Shown in pieces: positions 48,775 to 57,192 of a stretch of DNA of 64,000 bases. A model generated the notes under the pieces. That model saw only the letters and a list, made by a program, of their open reading frames with translations, was not told where the DNA came from and made no database searches. Location: positions 1,354,001-1,418,000 of the forward strand of contig NZ_CP038271.1 in assembly GCF_004571195.1 (NCBI RefSeq), written 5' to 3'. Position 1 is the stretch's first letter. Every line of letters starts with the position of its first letter. A program made the translations under genes and the position numbers. The DNA is from Legionella geestiana. GTDB lineage: Bacteria > Pseudomonadota > Gammaproteobacteria > Legionellales > Legionellaceae.

Positions 48775-49276
48775 GTAGGCTGTGCTAAGCGTAGCGTAGC
48801 GTAGCGCAGCGCGGCATTGGGTGTAGCCGTTGACTGGATGTCTGTTCAGGCATCCCTCCCGCGCTTATCAGCGCAGGCTACGGCGTTTTTTTAAATAAAT
48901 CATTGTATTTAATGGGTTTTTTGTAGGCTGGGTTGAGCGAAGCGAAGCCTGGCATCGGATGTCATCATTTGCCGGATGTCTGTTCAGGCATCCCTCCCGC
49001 GCTTATCAGCGCAGGCTACGGCGTTTTTTTAAATAAATCATTGTATTTAATGGGTTTTTTGTAGGCTGGGTTGAGCGAAGCGAAGCCTGGCATCGGATGT
49101 CATCATTTGCCGGATGTCTGTTCAGGCATCCCTCCCGCGCTTATCAGCGCAGGCTACGGCGTTTTTTAAATAAATTATTGTATTTAATAGATTTTTTGTA
49201 GGCTGGGTTGGGCGAAGCGAAGCCTGGCATCGGATGTCATCATTTGCCGGATGTCTGTTCAGGCATCTCTCCCGCT
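48775..49276. repeat. Tandem array of 137-148-bp intergenic repeats
   Basis: Units begin with GTAGGCTG at 48775, 48923, 49061 and 49198. Units two and three are almost identical; the first has a diverged start with GTAGC iterations (about 48788-48810), and the last is truncated at about 49276. Each contains inverted short motifs (GTAGGCTGGGTT and GCGCAGGCTACGGCG) and an AT-rich end. The units resemble the GTAGGCTGGGTTGAGCGAAG family of intergenic repeats found in many proteobacteria. No protein or RNA is recognised. The array fills most of the 48678-49320 gap. Confidence 0.85.
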
Positions 49277-49320
49277 ACGGTATCATTCAAATAAAACAAC
49301 CACTTGCCCAAACCGCTTCT

Positions 49321-49746
49321 TCAACGCGCCAGCGCCCGCAGTGCCTCAAGGTAGCGCGCTTCATCCGGGGGCGCATTATCCCGTTGTGCCTGCCAGAGGC
49401 ATTCGGCGAGTGATTCCATCATGCAGTGTTCGGCAGCCAGCGCATCACCCGTGCGTGTGAGGAGCGCTTTCCAGACGGCCGCGATGCCTGCCGGGCGGTT
49501 GGTGGCCACCTGGTCGCGAATGGCAAGATGTAAGCCCATGTGCAGAAAGGGATTCGGGGTATCGGCGGGTAAATCGAGATGCACTTCGTTTTCCGGGTTT
49601 TCAAGCAGTGCGTGGTATTCGGGGTGTGCCAGTATGACATCGGCAATCTGCTGCTCAAGCGGCAGCAGAGGCAGGCGTGCGCGGTATTTTTTCCAGCTTT
49701 CAAAAAACGGCTTACGGATTTCTGTCGGTGAATCAGAATAAAACAT
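49321..49746 (-). CDS. DUF1841 family protein
   Basis: The 141-residue protein shows the family pattern: ADVILAHPEYHALLENPE, NPFLHMGLHLAIRDQ and AEHCMMESLAECLWQAQRDN. DUF1841 proteins are conserved in beta- and gammaproteobacteria; their function is unknown. The ATG at 49746 is used; a TTG fifteen bases upstream is possible. It lies 3' of sodC on the same strand with a 31-bp gap. Confidence 0.88.
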   Translation of the reverse strand: MFYSDSPTEIRKPFFESWKKYRARLPLLPLEQQIADVILAHPEYHALLENPENEVHLDLPADTPNPFLHMGLHLAIRDQVATNRPAGIAAVWKALLTRTGDALAAEHCMMESLAECLWQAQRDNAPPDEARYLEALRALAR

Positions 49747-49777
49747 GGTTTTTCCACTCAATTAAATATCGAGCGGG

Positions 49778-50272
49778 CTATTTGCCCGCCGCAATTACGC
49801 CACAGCCAATGCGCGCTCCGCCACCACCGAGAGGGGGCGTGTCGCTGTAGGTATCTCCACCGGCATGAATCATTAAGGCATGCCCCGCGAGGTCGCTTGT
49901 TTTAAGGCGCGGCGCGAGCAGCGGAATAGTGGCGTTTCCGGTGCTGTCCGAGGCAAGCACGGGAAGGTCGCCAAGATGCCCGCGGCCATAGGGGCCCTGA
50001 TGGCTGTTGGTGTGATTCGGGTCAAAATGTCCACCGGCATTCATCCCCTTATCGCCGCAGTTCGGGTGCTCATGCAGGTGAAAGCCATGCAGGCCCGCTG
50101 GTGGCAGGTTACTGAGTTTTGGCGTGATAAGGAGGCCGTAGGGAGAGTCTTCAAAAACCACTTCACCAAGGGCTTTGCCATCGGTGCTGCTAACCGTGCA
50201 ACGAACCTGCGCGGCAAGAGCGGGCTCGGAGAGGCATAAGGCGAGAAGTGCAATCAAGGGCAGTTTTTTCAT
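49778..50272 (-). CDS. sodC: Periplasmic Cu/Zn superoxide dismutase
   Basis: The enzyme converts superoxide to peroxide and oxygen in the periplasm, protecting against host oxidative burst. A signal peptide (MKKLPLIALLALCLSEPALA) ends at residue 20. Copper and zinc ligands are seen in GFHLHEHPNCG and GGHFDPNHTNSHQGPYGRGH, and the C-terminal part has HALMIHAGGDTYSD and GGGGARIGCGVI with the disulphide cysteine. The length of 164 residues is standard. Confidence 0.97.
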   Translation of the reverse strand: MKKLPLIALLALCLSEPALAAQVRCTVSSTDGKALGEVVFEDSPYGLLITPKLSNLPPAGLHGFHLHEHPNCGDKGMNAGGHFDPNHTNSHQGPYGRGHLGDLPVLASDSTGNATIPLLAPRLKTSDLAGHALMIHAGGDTYSDTPPLGGGGARIGCGVIAAGK

Positions 50273-50283
50273 GGGTTCTTCCG

Positions 50284-50946
50284 TTAACGGGTTTCATAGG
50301 AGTGGGTGATAACGCCTGTGTCACCCGCGGCCAGCACGATATCTGCCGTGCGCCTTGCAAAAAGGCCGTTTTCGATAACACCCGGTATGGCGTTAATCTG
50401 GTCTTCAAGCGCCATCGGTTCGATAATATTGAGATTGAAAACATCCAGAATGCAGTTGCCGTTATCTGTCACAAAGCCTTCGCGATACTGCGGATCGCCT
50501 CCAAGCGACACAATCGCACGGGCAACAAAGCTGCGCGCCATGGGCAGCACTTCCACTGCCAGCGGAAACGCACCAAGGTGTTTAACGCATTTATCAGCGC
50601 TCACCATGCATATAAAGCGTTTTGAAGCGCTGGCGATTATTTTCTCGCGGGTCAGTGCGCCACCTCCACCTTTAATCAGGGTACCGTGGGGGCCTGCCTC
50701 ATCGGCGCCATCAACATAGAGCGCCAGCGTTCCGGTGGCGTTGAGCTCAAGAACCGGAATGCCGGCAGCCTTCAGTTTCGCGGCAGTAGCGTTTGAACTT
50801 GCGACACACCCCTCAAGCCGCCCGCGTATGCGTGCAAGCTCTTCAATGAAATAATTAACAGTGGAGCCAGTGCCCACTCCGAGAATCATGTCATCTTCAA
50901 GGTAGGCAAGAGCGGCTTTGGCCGCGGCTTTTTTCAGTGCATCCAT
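50284..50946 (-). CDS. rpiA: Ribose-5-phosphate isomerase A
   Basis: RpiA interconverts ribose 5-phosphate and ribulose 5-phosphate in the pentose phosphate pathway. The 220-residue protein has [15 protein letters not shown] near residue 24, [22 protein letters not shown] (about 80-101, with catalytic Asp and Lys) and the family's C-terminal region. It precedes sodC on the same strand by 11 bp, so the two may be co-transcribed. Confidence 0.97.
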   Translation of the reverse strand: MDALKKAAAKAALAYLEDDMILGVGTGSTVNYFIEELARIRGRLEGCVASSNATAAKLKAAGIPVLELNATGTLALYVDGADEAGPHGTLIKGGGGALTREKIIASASKRFICMVSADKCVKHLGAFPLAVEVLPMARSFVARAIVSLGGDPQYREGFVTDNGNCILDVFNLNIIEPMALEDQINAIPGVIENGLFARRTADIVLAAGDTGVITHSYETR

Positions 50947-50997
50947 AGTTCTCTCCAGCGTTGTTGCAGGAGCCCATTGTAGCCCTGGGATAGCGTC

Positions 50998-51021
50998 TGT
51001 GCCACCATTAATAGTGGCACA
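50998..51021. terminator. Hairpin between the small lipoprotein gene and rpiA
   Basis: TGTGCCAC / GTGGCACA with an 8-nt loop lies 8 bp past the lipoprotein stop on the minus strand. No clear T-tract; weak terminator or processing signal. Confidence 0.4.
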
Positions 51022-51029
51022 AAGGCGGC

Positions 51030-51341
51030 TTATTCTGCGGTTGGTGCCATTTGCGGAACGCCGGGGGAGTCCACGGGAACTACGGCAGAGCGTCCGACAG
51101 GGACAGACGTTGAGTTTGCAGCAGGTGCGGTGGCTTTGTCGTTACCGGAGCGTGCGGCCATGGATGCGTTGCCGGTCGAGGCACTGGCGGATGTTGAGCG
51201 CGTGCCTACCTGGTCGCTGACTGGTTTTACCTGACCGCTGGACTGTTGCCAGTGCGTATAATTAGGGTCTTCAAGCATCGAGCAGCCACTTAAAACCAGT
51301 AAGGGCATGGCGAGCAGAAGGGGGTGGCGTAACGTAATCAT
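51030..51341 (-). CDS. Small lipoprotein of unknown function
   Basis: The 103-residue protein has a clear lipoprotein signal, [20 protein letters not shown], with lipidated Cys20. The mature part is short, Ser/Thr/Ala/Pro-rich and probably disordered, except for a [14 protein letters not shown] segment close to the anchor. No family recognised. Residue +2 after the cysteine is Ser, which fits outer-membrane sorting by Lol rules. Confidence 0.75.
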   Translation of the reverse strand: MITLRHPLLLAMPLLVLSGCSMLEDPNYTHWQQSSGQVKPVSDQVGTRSTSASASTGNASMAARSGNDKATAPAANSTSVPVGRSAVVPVDSPGVPQMAPTAE

Positions 51342-51448
51342 GTTGTCATCCCTGTGTTGAGGGCGCCGGATTTTTACGGGGGCGCCGGATTGGTTGTTGC
51401 AGAATCATCATAGCCCGAAAGCGTAAGCCTTGCAAAAAACCCGTTCTA

Positions 51449-54400
51449 TTATGAACTCGAGGAAGAGGGTTTGTTGCTGGTGGAAGGGTTTGAAGATGCC
51501 GGCCCGTCCGTGTTTTTTGTGAAAAAACGATTGGCCGATGTTGCCGGCAGGGTTTGTGCGTAATGGAGCCTCGCGAGGCACTCCGCTCTTAGGGTCGGAG
51601 ACAGTAAGTTCATCACCGTTTCGCCACCGTTATCCGGCTGATAAAGCGCTTTTTGCCACTCTTCGGAAGGCAGGGCGTTAAGAAAAATATCAAGGGCTTC
51701 GCCATTTCCCGTTATGGCTGCATAATGCAGTAAGGTAAGCCCCAGATTGTCAGCCATCTTGACTGCCATCGCCAATTCTTGCTGTGAAACCCGATTCAGA
51801 AGGATTTTTAGCGATGGCCTGCGAAAGCACGCCTTGTGAAACGCGGTTTTGCCATTTTCGTCCGGCGTTAACAGTGCGGCAATCTCTATCTCTCTCGAAG
51901 GATAGATACTGAGAACCGTCTCGAGGCACTCAGTGTTAGTGATTGCGGCATGCAAAAAAGCGAGCCCCTTCTGCTGCTTAGGGTTTACCAACGACAACCG
52001 TTCCCCTTCGGAATGCAGTGAAATAAGGTATTGCAGCGATTTAGGGTTGCGCAACGCCCCATGCAACAGCGGTCGCCTGTACCAGTCCAGCGTCTCAGTG
52101 ATAACGCTCACCCTTTTTTCCGGCGCAATGCGCTCCATCACGATTTTCAAAGACGCATCATGCTCAGGCACTTCTTTCAGGAGCAAGTAGACAAGGCTAC
52201 TCTCAGCCCACCAGTCATTATCAGGTACCGTATTAAAAAGCACGTTCAGCAGTTCTGGATTCTGAGCGCACTGTGACGCAAGACCCGGTTCAGCCTCCGT
52301 CATCCACCGCGTGATGTACTCTCGTATTTCCCTGGGGGGAATAGACTCCAGCAGCAGTTTGAACGTTGCCGCATCATCATTCGCCATGGCTCTTTGCAGC
52401 TCACGAGGAATCTCGGTCGGCAAAAGCGGCATACGGGCTCCGAGTGCCAGCAGCAGGCCCACAAACCGGGGTTCTCGTGCCTCAGCCGCGAGCAGTAACA
52501 GACTCTTGCCATTTTTATAAAGCGCATTGGGATTAAATCCGGCGCGCGGGTTTAAAAGCTTTGGGATGAGCCATTCTGCGGCATTGGGCGCGTAGGCCAC
52601 GTAGAGTGCCATGCGGGCGCTTTCTTCAGGGCGCATGAGAGCTGGGGTCAGCACTGGCTGTTCTGAATCTGGCGGGAGCGGGCTGTCTGCCAGCAGCGAG
52701 TCGATTTGCGCCAGCAGGCTGTCAGGGTATGACTGCTGTTTGAGGGCGTTTTGATTCGCGTCGTAATCAGGCGCGTTAAACTGGTTACGAATAAACTGGA
52801 CAACCGTTTCCAGTGACTCGCGAAACAGAGGCGACCAGGCGGCGCTGGGATAGCTTAAGGCATGTAGAAGAATGCGGTTAATCTGATAGACATCGAGATG
52901 AATCAGCCCTTCCTCATTGAGCCTGCGCCAGGCCTGCAGCACGTCATCGGTAATAAAAATAACGGGCGTTGCAAACCGCTGAACGCCTGCGAACGATGAA
53001 GCCTGTGACGCGGGCACAAGGCGCCGGGTGATTAATTCAATGTCGTTTGCATCGGCAACCTGATAGGTTTCTGTCATTTTGGCCTTAAGCCGGGAAACCT
53101 CAGCCTCAGTCTGTGGCGCGACTCTGACGGGCAGCAGGCGCTGCGCCTGTTGATCGACATAAAAGAGCGCATCGTCATAAAGCACGAGGGCATCCTTATC
53201 ATGCAGGTGTGCGGCAAGCGTTTCAAAATGGGGAGGCGTGGAGACCTGCAAAAGTCCGCACCACAGGGTCGATGGCTCGCGATAGTAGATTTCAGCAAGC
53301 ATTAATTCCTGTGCACCCTGCACCTGCAAGGCTTCCGTATCATTTTCTCCGGAAAACCACTTGTTAAAAAATTGCGCGATAAAATCGGCATAATTGCTGG
53401 TGCGGATGTGATGGCAGCCTTTTTCAAAAGCCGCAACATGCGCGTGCAGGGCATCTTCCTCAAGCAGCGCCTCAAGCGTAACAGTTTCATCTTCAAGCAC
53501 GTGTCGCAGATATTCGCGTGCGGCGACAAAGGCGGCCTTGTCCGGGCCATCCGGCATTTCAAAAGCACTCATCAGGGTTTTGTTTTTCTCAAAGTAGGCC
53601 AGCGCGTCAAACAGGCGGGTGATGAGATAGAACGCCGTGAGGCTGTCTGAATCGGCGGCATCGGCAGACGTGGAAGGCTGAAAGGCGTCATGCTGCAGCC
53701 AGAGGAGGACCTCTCTGGCAAGCGCTTCGCGCCGGGTTTGGGGGATGCTGTCGGGCCATGCAACCAGACGGTCTGCATGTGTGCTCACCCACTCACTGAG
53801 CGTTGCGAGAAAAGGGATAACATCACAGGGATGATACTTTATGGAAGATGCCTGCGAGTAACGGTGGATAAGGCTTGAAAGTTTCTCATCCGGGATGATG
53901 CCTATCGCCTGAAACGCCTCGTTTAGGGTGCGCTGAAGGGCTTCGTAATCAATCATGCTGCTGAGTGTTTCCGGCATCTCCTGCTGTAAAATCCATGGCA
54001 GGAAGAGCGTTTTAAAGGCGCTCTCAAAGGCCGCTGGACTGCCAGTGACGAGACGGTCGTTATCAGACACGATTTTTAATCCGGTCAGGGACTCAATGTG
54101 TTGAACAAGGATTTTGCGAATGGTGGAAAAAATAAGGTCATCTTCATTCAGGGGCAGGGTCTTGCCTTCGTAGCCATCAAGCGCCTGAATCCAGGCGTTG
54201 CGTATCCCCGTGGCGCACAGATTCAATCGCGCCAGTTCTTTATTGAGGCCTGCAAAATCAAGAAGGCGTTTTTCTTTTTCAGCCGCCGCCGTACTGCCTT
54301 CAGGAATGGGCCAGGCGCTTTCATCGCTCAATGCGCCAAGTACAATCGCGAATGCTTCTCTGAGCGTAATTGTCTGCATGTCATCAACCACTTCGCCGTC

Positions 54401-54748
54401 TACTATTTTCTTGAGGGGAATGTCATTCCATTGCGGGCTGAGGCGCGCATCGCGCCCGGGGTTTGCATCGAGGATTTTTTTAAGATACATCTGCGTTACC
54501 GTGTCCAGGTGCCGATTTTTAAACCAGTATCCCCGGATAATGCGGTTCAGCGTTCTGTCATCAGGGAGTGGGGGTATCGCTGAATGGCTCACGGAGGGCT
54601 CATTGGGGCCGGGGAGGTACTTCGAGCGCAGCGCAAGCAGCAGCGAGCCTCCGGCGTTGACGGCAACGGGGTTATGCGTGCTGTCCGGCGCGATTACTGC
54701 AGCAGCGGTGCGCTGTGTTGGGCTGATGATATCAGGACGTGAGGCCAT
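51449..54748 (-). CDS. Large ankyrin-repeat protein, Dot/Icm effector candidate
   Basis: The 1099-residue protein has a long helical N-terminal region without a recognised family and a C-terminal third with ankyrin repeats, for example NGKSLLLLAAEAREPRFVGL (about 737-756), ENGKTAFHKACFRRPSLKIL (about 955-974) and LGLTLLHYAAITGNGEALDI (about 1000-1019). The tail ends SSNPSTSNKPSSSSS. There is no signal peptide or membrane segment. Ankyrin proteins are a standard class of Legionella effectors (Ank/Leg proteins). Upstream the gene is divergent from the CBS-like gene; it stands alone. Target unknown. Confidence 0.8.
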   Translation of the reverse strand: MASRPDIISPTQRTAAAVIAPDSTHNPVAVNAGGSLLLALRSKYLPGPNEPSVSHSAIPPLPDDRTLNRIIRGYWFKNRHLDTVTQMYLKKILDANPGRDARLSPQWNDIPLKKIVDGEVVDDMQTITLREAFAIVLGALSDESAWPIPEGSTAAAEKEKRLLDFAGLNKELARLNLCATGIRNAWIQALDGYEGKTLPLNEDDLIFSTIRKILVQHIESLTGLKIVSDNDRLVTGSPAAFESAFKTLFLPWILQQEMPETLSSMIDYEALQRTLNEAFQAIGIIPDEKLSSLIHRYSQASSIKYHPCDVIPFLATLSEWVSTHADRLVAWPDSIPQTRREALAREVLLWLQHDAFQPSTSADAADSDSLTAFYLITRLFDALAYFEKNKTLMSAFEMPDGPDKAAFVAAREYLRHVLEDETVTLEALLEEDALHAHVAAFEKGCHHIRTSNYADFIAQFFNKWFSGENDTEALQVQGAQELMLAEIYYREPSTLWCGLLQVSTPPHFETLAAHLHDKDALVLYDDALFYVDQQAQRLLPVRVAPQTEAEVSRLKAKMTETYQVADANDIELITRRLVPASQASSFAGVQRFATPVIFITDDVLQAWRRLNEEGLIHLDVYQINRILLHALSYPSAAWSPLFRESLETVVQFIRNQFNAPDYDANQNALKQQSYPDSLLAQIDSLLADSPLPPDSEQPVLTPALMRPEESARMALYVAYAPNAAEWLIPKLLNPRAGFNPNALYKNGKSLLLLAAEAREPRFVGLLLALGARMPLLPTEIPRELQRAMANDDAATFKLLLESIPPREIREYITRWMTEAEPGLASQCAQNPELLNVLFNTVPDNDWWAESSLVYLLLKEVPEHDASLKIVMERIAPEKRVSVITETLDWYRRPLLHGALRNPKSLQYLISLHSEGERLSLVNPKQQKGLAFLHAAITNTECLETVLSIYPSREIEIAALLTPDENGKTAFHKACFRRPSLKILLNRVSQQELAMAVKMADNLGLTLLHYAAITGNGEALDIFLNALPSEEWQKALYQPDNGGETVMNLLSPTLRAECLARLHYAQTLPATSANRFFTKNTDGPASSNPSTSNKPSSSSS

Positions 54749-54894
54749 GATGATTCCGTAAAAGGTTTTTAAATCTAATTATAGAGCACCATGGCCAGTA
54801 AGAGTACGGATATCCGCGCTAACCCCCATCGTGTTTCGCAAAATCTGGCAGGACGCGTATACTTTCTAAAATTCCTCCAGCGAAAGAGACGCTC

Positions 54895-55845
54895 ATGTTA
54901 TATGCAAATATCCTTGAAACCATTGGCCATACACCGGTGGTGCGCATCAACCGCATTGGCGAGCCGCTTGCCTGTGAGCTCTATGCCAAGTGTGAATTTT
55001 TAAACCCTGGCGGTTCGGTGAAAGACAGGATTGGGTATGCCATGGTGCTCGAGGCGCAAAAAAAAGGGCGCATCAAGCCTGGTGACACGCTGATTGAGCC
55101 CACCTCAGGCAATACCGGCATTGGCATCGCGCTTGCGGGTGCCGTGCTTGGGTATCGCGTGATTATCACCATGCCCAACAAAATGAGCCATGAAAAACAA
55201 GTCGTTCTTGAGCGGCTGGGCGCCACGATTTACCGTACGCGCACGGAGGCCGCCTCTTTTGACCCGGACAGCCACATCATGCTGGCGCGCAAACTGCAGC
55301 AGGAAATTCCAAACGCGCACATTCTTGACCAGTATGGAAACCCTGACAATCCCGATGCTCATTATTACGGCACAGGTCAGGAAATTATCGATGATTTTGG
55401 TGACCATCTTGACATGGTGGTCGTGGGGGTCGGTACCGGCGGTACCATCTCAGGAATTGCGCGCCGCCTCCGTGAACATTATCCGAATATTCAGATTGTC
55501 GGCGTTGACCCGGTTGGTTCCATTCTTGGCGGCGGGGAGACTGTGGCTCCTTATCAGGTGGAAGGAATCGGCTATGACTTTTTCCCCGAAGTGCTCAACA
55601 CCGGGCTGATTGACACATGGGTCAAGGTGAATGACCAGGACGCGTTTGCCATGGCGCGCCGCCTGATTCGCGAGGAAGGGCTTTTGGTCGGTGGTTCCTG
55701 TGGAGCTGCAATGTGGGCTGCTCTTGAGGCCGCTAAATCCCTTAAAGCCGGGCAGCGATGTCTCGTGATACTGCCGGATTCCATCCGCAATTACATGAGT
55801 AAATTCCCGGATGATAACTGGATGAAGGCTCAGGGTTTTGCCTGA
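54895..55845 (+). CDS. Cystathionine beta-synthase-like PLP enzyme (catalytic domain only)
   Basis: This 316-residue fold-type II enzyme has PLP Lys43 in NPGGSVKDRIGYAM, the loop PTSGNTGIGIAL and the glycine-rich GVGTGGTISGIARRL. The C-terminal LPDSIRNYMSKFPDDNWM and the HILDQYGNPDNPDAHYYGTG segment are closer to cystathionine beta-synthases than to typical CysK. It lacks the heme-binding N-terminus and the two regulatory CBS domains of the animal enzyme. It may make cystathionine from serine or O-acetylserine and homocysteine, or cysteine. No cystathionine lyase gene is adjacent. Confidence 0.88.
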   Translation: MLYANILETIGHTPVVRINRIGEPLACELYAKCEFLNPGGSVKDRIGYAMVLEAQKKGRIKPGDTLIEPTSGNTGIGIALAGAVLGYRVIITMPNKMSHEKQVVLERLGATIYRTRTEAASFDPDSHIMLARKLQQEIPNAHILDQYGNPDNPDAHYYGTGQEIIDDFGDHLDMVVVGVGTGGTISGIARRLREHYPNIQIVGVDPVGSILGGGETVAPYQVEGIGYDFFPEVLNTGLIDTWVKVNDQDAFAMARRLIREEGLLVGGSCGAAMWAALEAAKSLKAGQRCLVILPDSIRNYMSKFPDDNWMKAQGFA

Positions 55846-56888
55846 ATCCTGTTCTCAGCCGCGTTTGCGAGTTTCGTGTCCGATGACTCGAGGCTCGCAA
55901 ACAATGTCTCGAGCGACACCTCACCAAGACTCACTCCCCGCGCAATAGCCTCTATCAAGAGAGCCGACAGGTCATTTTGAGCAGGCGCATTCTCCAGTGC
56001 GGCAAAGAAGGCGTCACTGCCATTGCGTGTGCCCGCGTGAGCCGGCGCGCGCGCCTCAGTGCGTGCATGGATGCAAAGGGTGAGGAGCGCACGCGCGTCA
56101 ATCTCTTTGGCGTCAAGCATAACTTTAAGGCTGTTTCGTGTTTTGTCGCGCATGCTTAAGAGCGCTTTATTATGTGTGTCAATGGCATGACGGATATCGC
56201 TCATGGGATGTGCTGGCGCAATGCCCACAGGCGGCGGTGTTTGCGTTTGCACAGTCGCAAGGCGCGCGAAGGTTGCAGCATGTTTGAGCTCGACCTTAAG
56301 TGCGCCATTCTCTTTGCGCAGAAAAATTAGCGGCGTGTGCTGATTATCGGGATAGCGGGTGCGCTGATGCAGGGTTTTTCCCCCTTCCACGACCTTCAGC
56401 TCAACGGGCAGTTCCAGTGTTTTGGTCAGTGCTTCAAGGGCGGCATCGCCGAGCGGAAAGTCCGGGTCATGCAGGAAGGCGGTGCTCGCGTGTCCACGCA
56501 GGCGTTTGAAAACCTCCTGAAAGTGTTCGGGATGCTTTTCCATCGTTTCTGCAGCAATTTCGCGCAGTGTCAACGCCAGCGAGTCTACAAGCCGGCTGTT
56601 GCCGCCCTGATAGAGCCACAGCTTGATGGTGTCGAGTGGAGTCAGGCCGGGCTGAAGCGGGCGTTGTCCTGGAAAGTGCTGAAAATGCCGCTGAAGCAGA
56701 GGATACATCAGTTTTTTCAAAGCTCCCTGATTCGCAGGCGAGTTGTCCATGCAGCATTCAATCAAGCCCGCCGCCAGTGCGCGGCACTCGGTATTGCCCC
56801 CGTTCCCTGCCGCCACAGCGGTGCGCGCCGCGACAGGAGTATCGGCAGAGTGATGACTTTCAAAAAACCGCGCGGTATTGGCCGTCAT
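55830..56888 (-). CDS. Uncharacterised protein with weak OTU-protease resemblance
   Basis: The 352-residue protein has no signal peptide. Residues about 29-43 (GNGGNTECRALAAGLIE) resemble a degenerate OTU cysteine loop with Cys35. Residues about 100-200 (a helix LVDSLALTLREIAAETMEKH, then FPLGDAALEALTKTLELPVE and PLIFLRKENGALKVELKHA) follow the order of the OTU C-terminal half, with a possible His203. Legionella OTU effectors carry helical insertions between these parts, as would be required here. The match is weak and by eye. The 3' end overlaps the convergent CBS-like gene by 16 bp. Confidence 0.62.
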   Translation of the reverse strand: MTANTARFFESHHSADTPVAARTAVAAGNGGNTECRALAAGLIECCMDNSPANQGALKKLMYPLLQRHFQHFPGQRPLQPGLTPLDTIKLWLYQGGNSRLVDSLALTLREIAAETMEKHPEHFQEVFKRLRGHASTAFLHDPDFPLGDAALEALTKTLELPVELKVVEGGKTLHQRTRYPDNQHTPLIFLRKENGALKVELKHAATFARLATVQTQTPPPVGIAPAHPMSDIRHAIDTHNKALLSMRDKTRNSLKVMLDAKEIDARALLTLCIHARTEARAPAHAGTRNGSDAFFAALENAPAQNDLSALLIEAIARGVSLGEVSLETLFASLESSDTKLANAAENRIQAKP

Positions 56889-56957
56889 GGAATGCTCCAG
56901 ACATTGTGCTTACTTTTATTGTAAGCTGGCGACATTAAGCCAAGCTTAACAAATTCT

Positions 56958-57110
56958 TGACATTTTGCCAGTGCGCTCTGTGCGGGGCAATTTTTTAAAA
57001 TTTAAAAGTAACATACAACGGTGCATCTATCCGGCCTTGACGCGAAGATTTCGGTAACGCAAACGGGCTCGCAAATGAAAGTAATTAAACGTTCGAGCAC
57101 ACACTGCCAG
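56958..57110. repeat. Dispersed intergenic repeat, copy upstream of the 558-residue gene
   Basis: ACATTTTGCCAGTGCGCTCTG near 56960 and TCGGTAACGCAAACGGGCTCG near 57051 match the 2985-3055 region, while CGCAAATGAAAGTAATTAAACG near 57070 matches CGCAAATGAATGCAATTTAAACG near 58957. The 56889-57192 gap therefore consists mainly of this repeat, with the promoters of the divergent flanking genes. Confidence 0.5.
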
Positions 57111-57192
57111 TGCGTTCCGAGTTATCCAATGGCTGTTTTTTTGATTATAAACGTGCTATTATGGCCAAAATTTGTGTTTTATGGGGTGATTC

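Noticed and set aside
48775..49276. CRISPR array
   Set aside because: Repeats are 137-148 bp, adjacent and nearly identical along their length, with no short repeat/unique spacer alternation and no cas genes.
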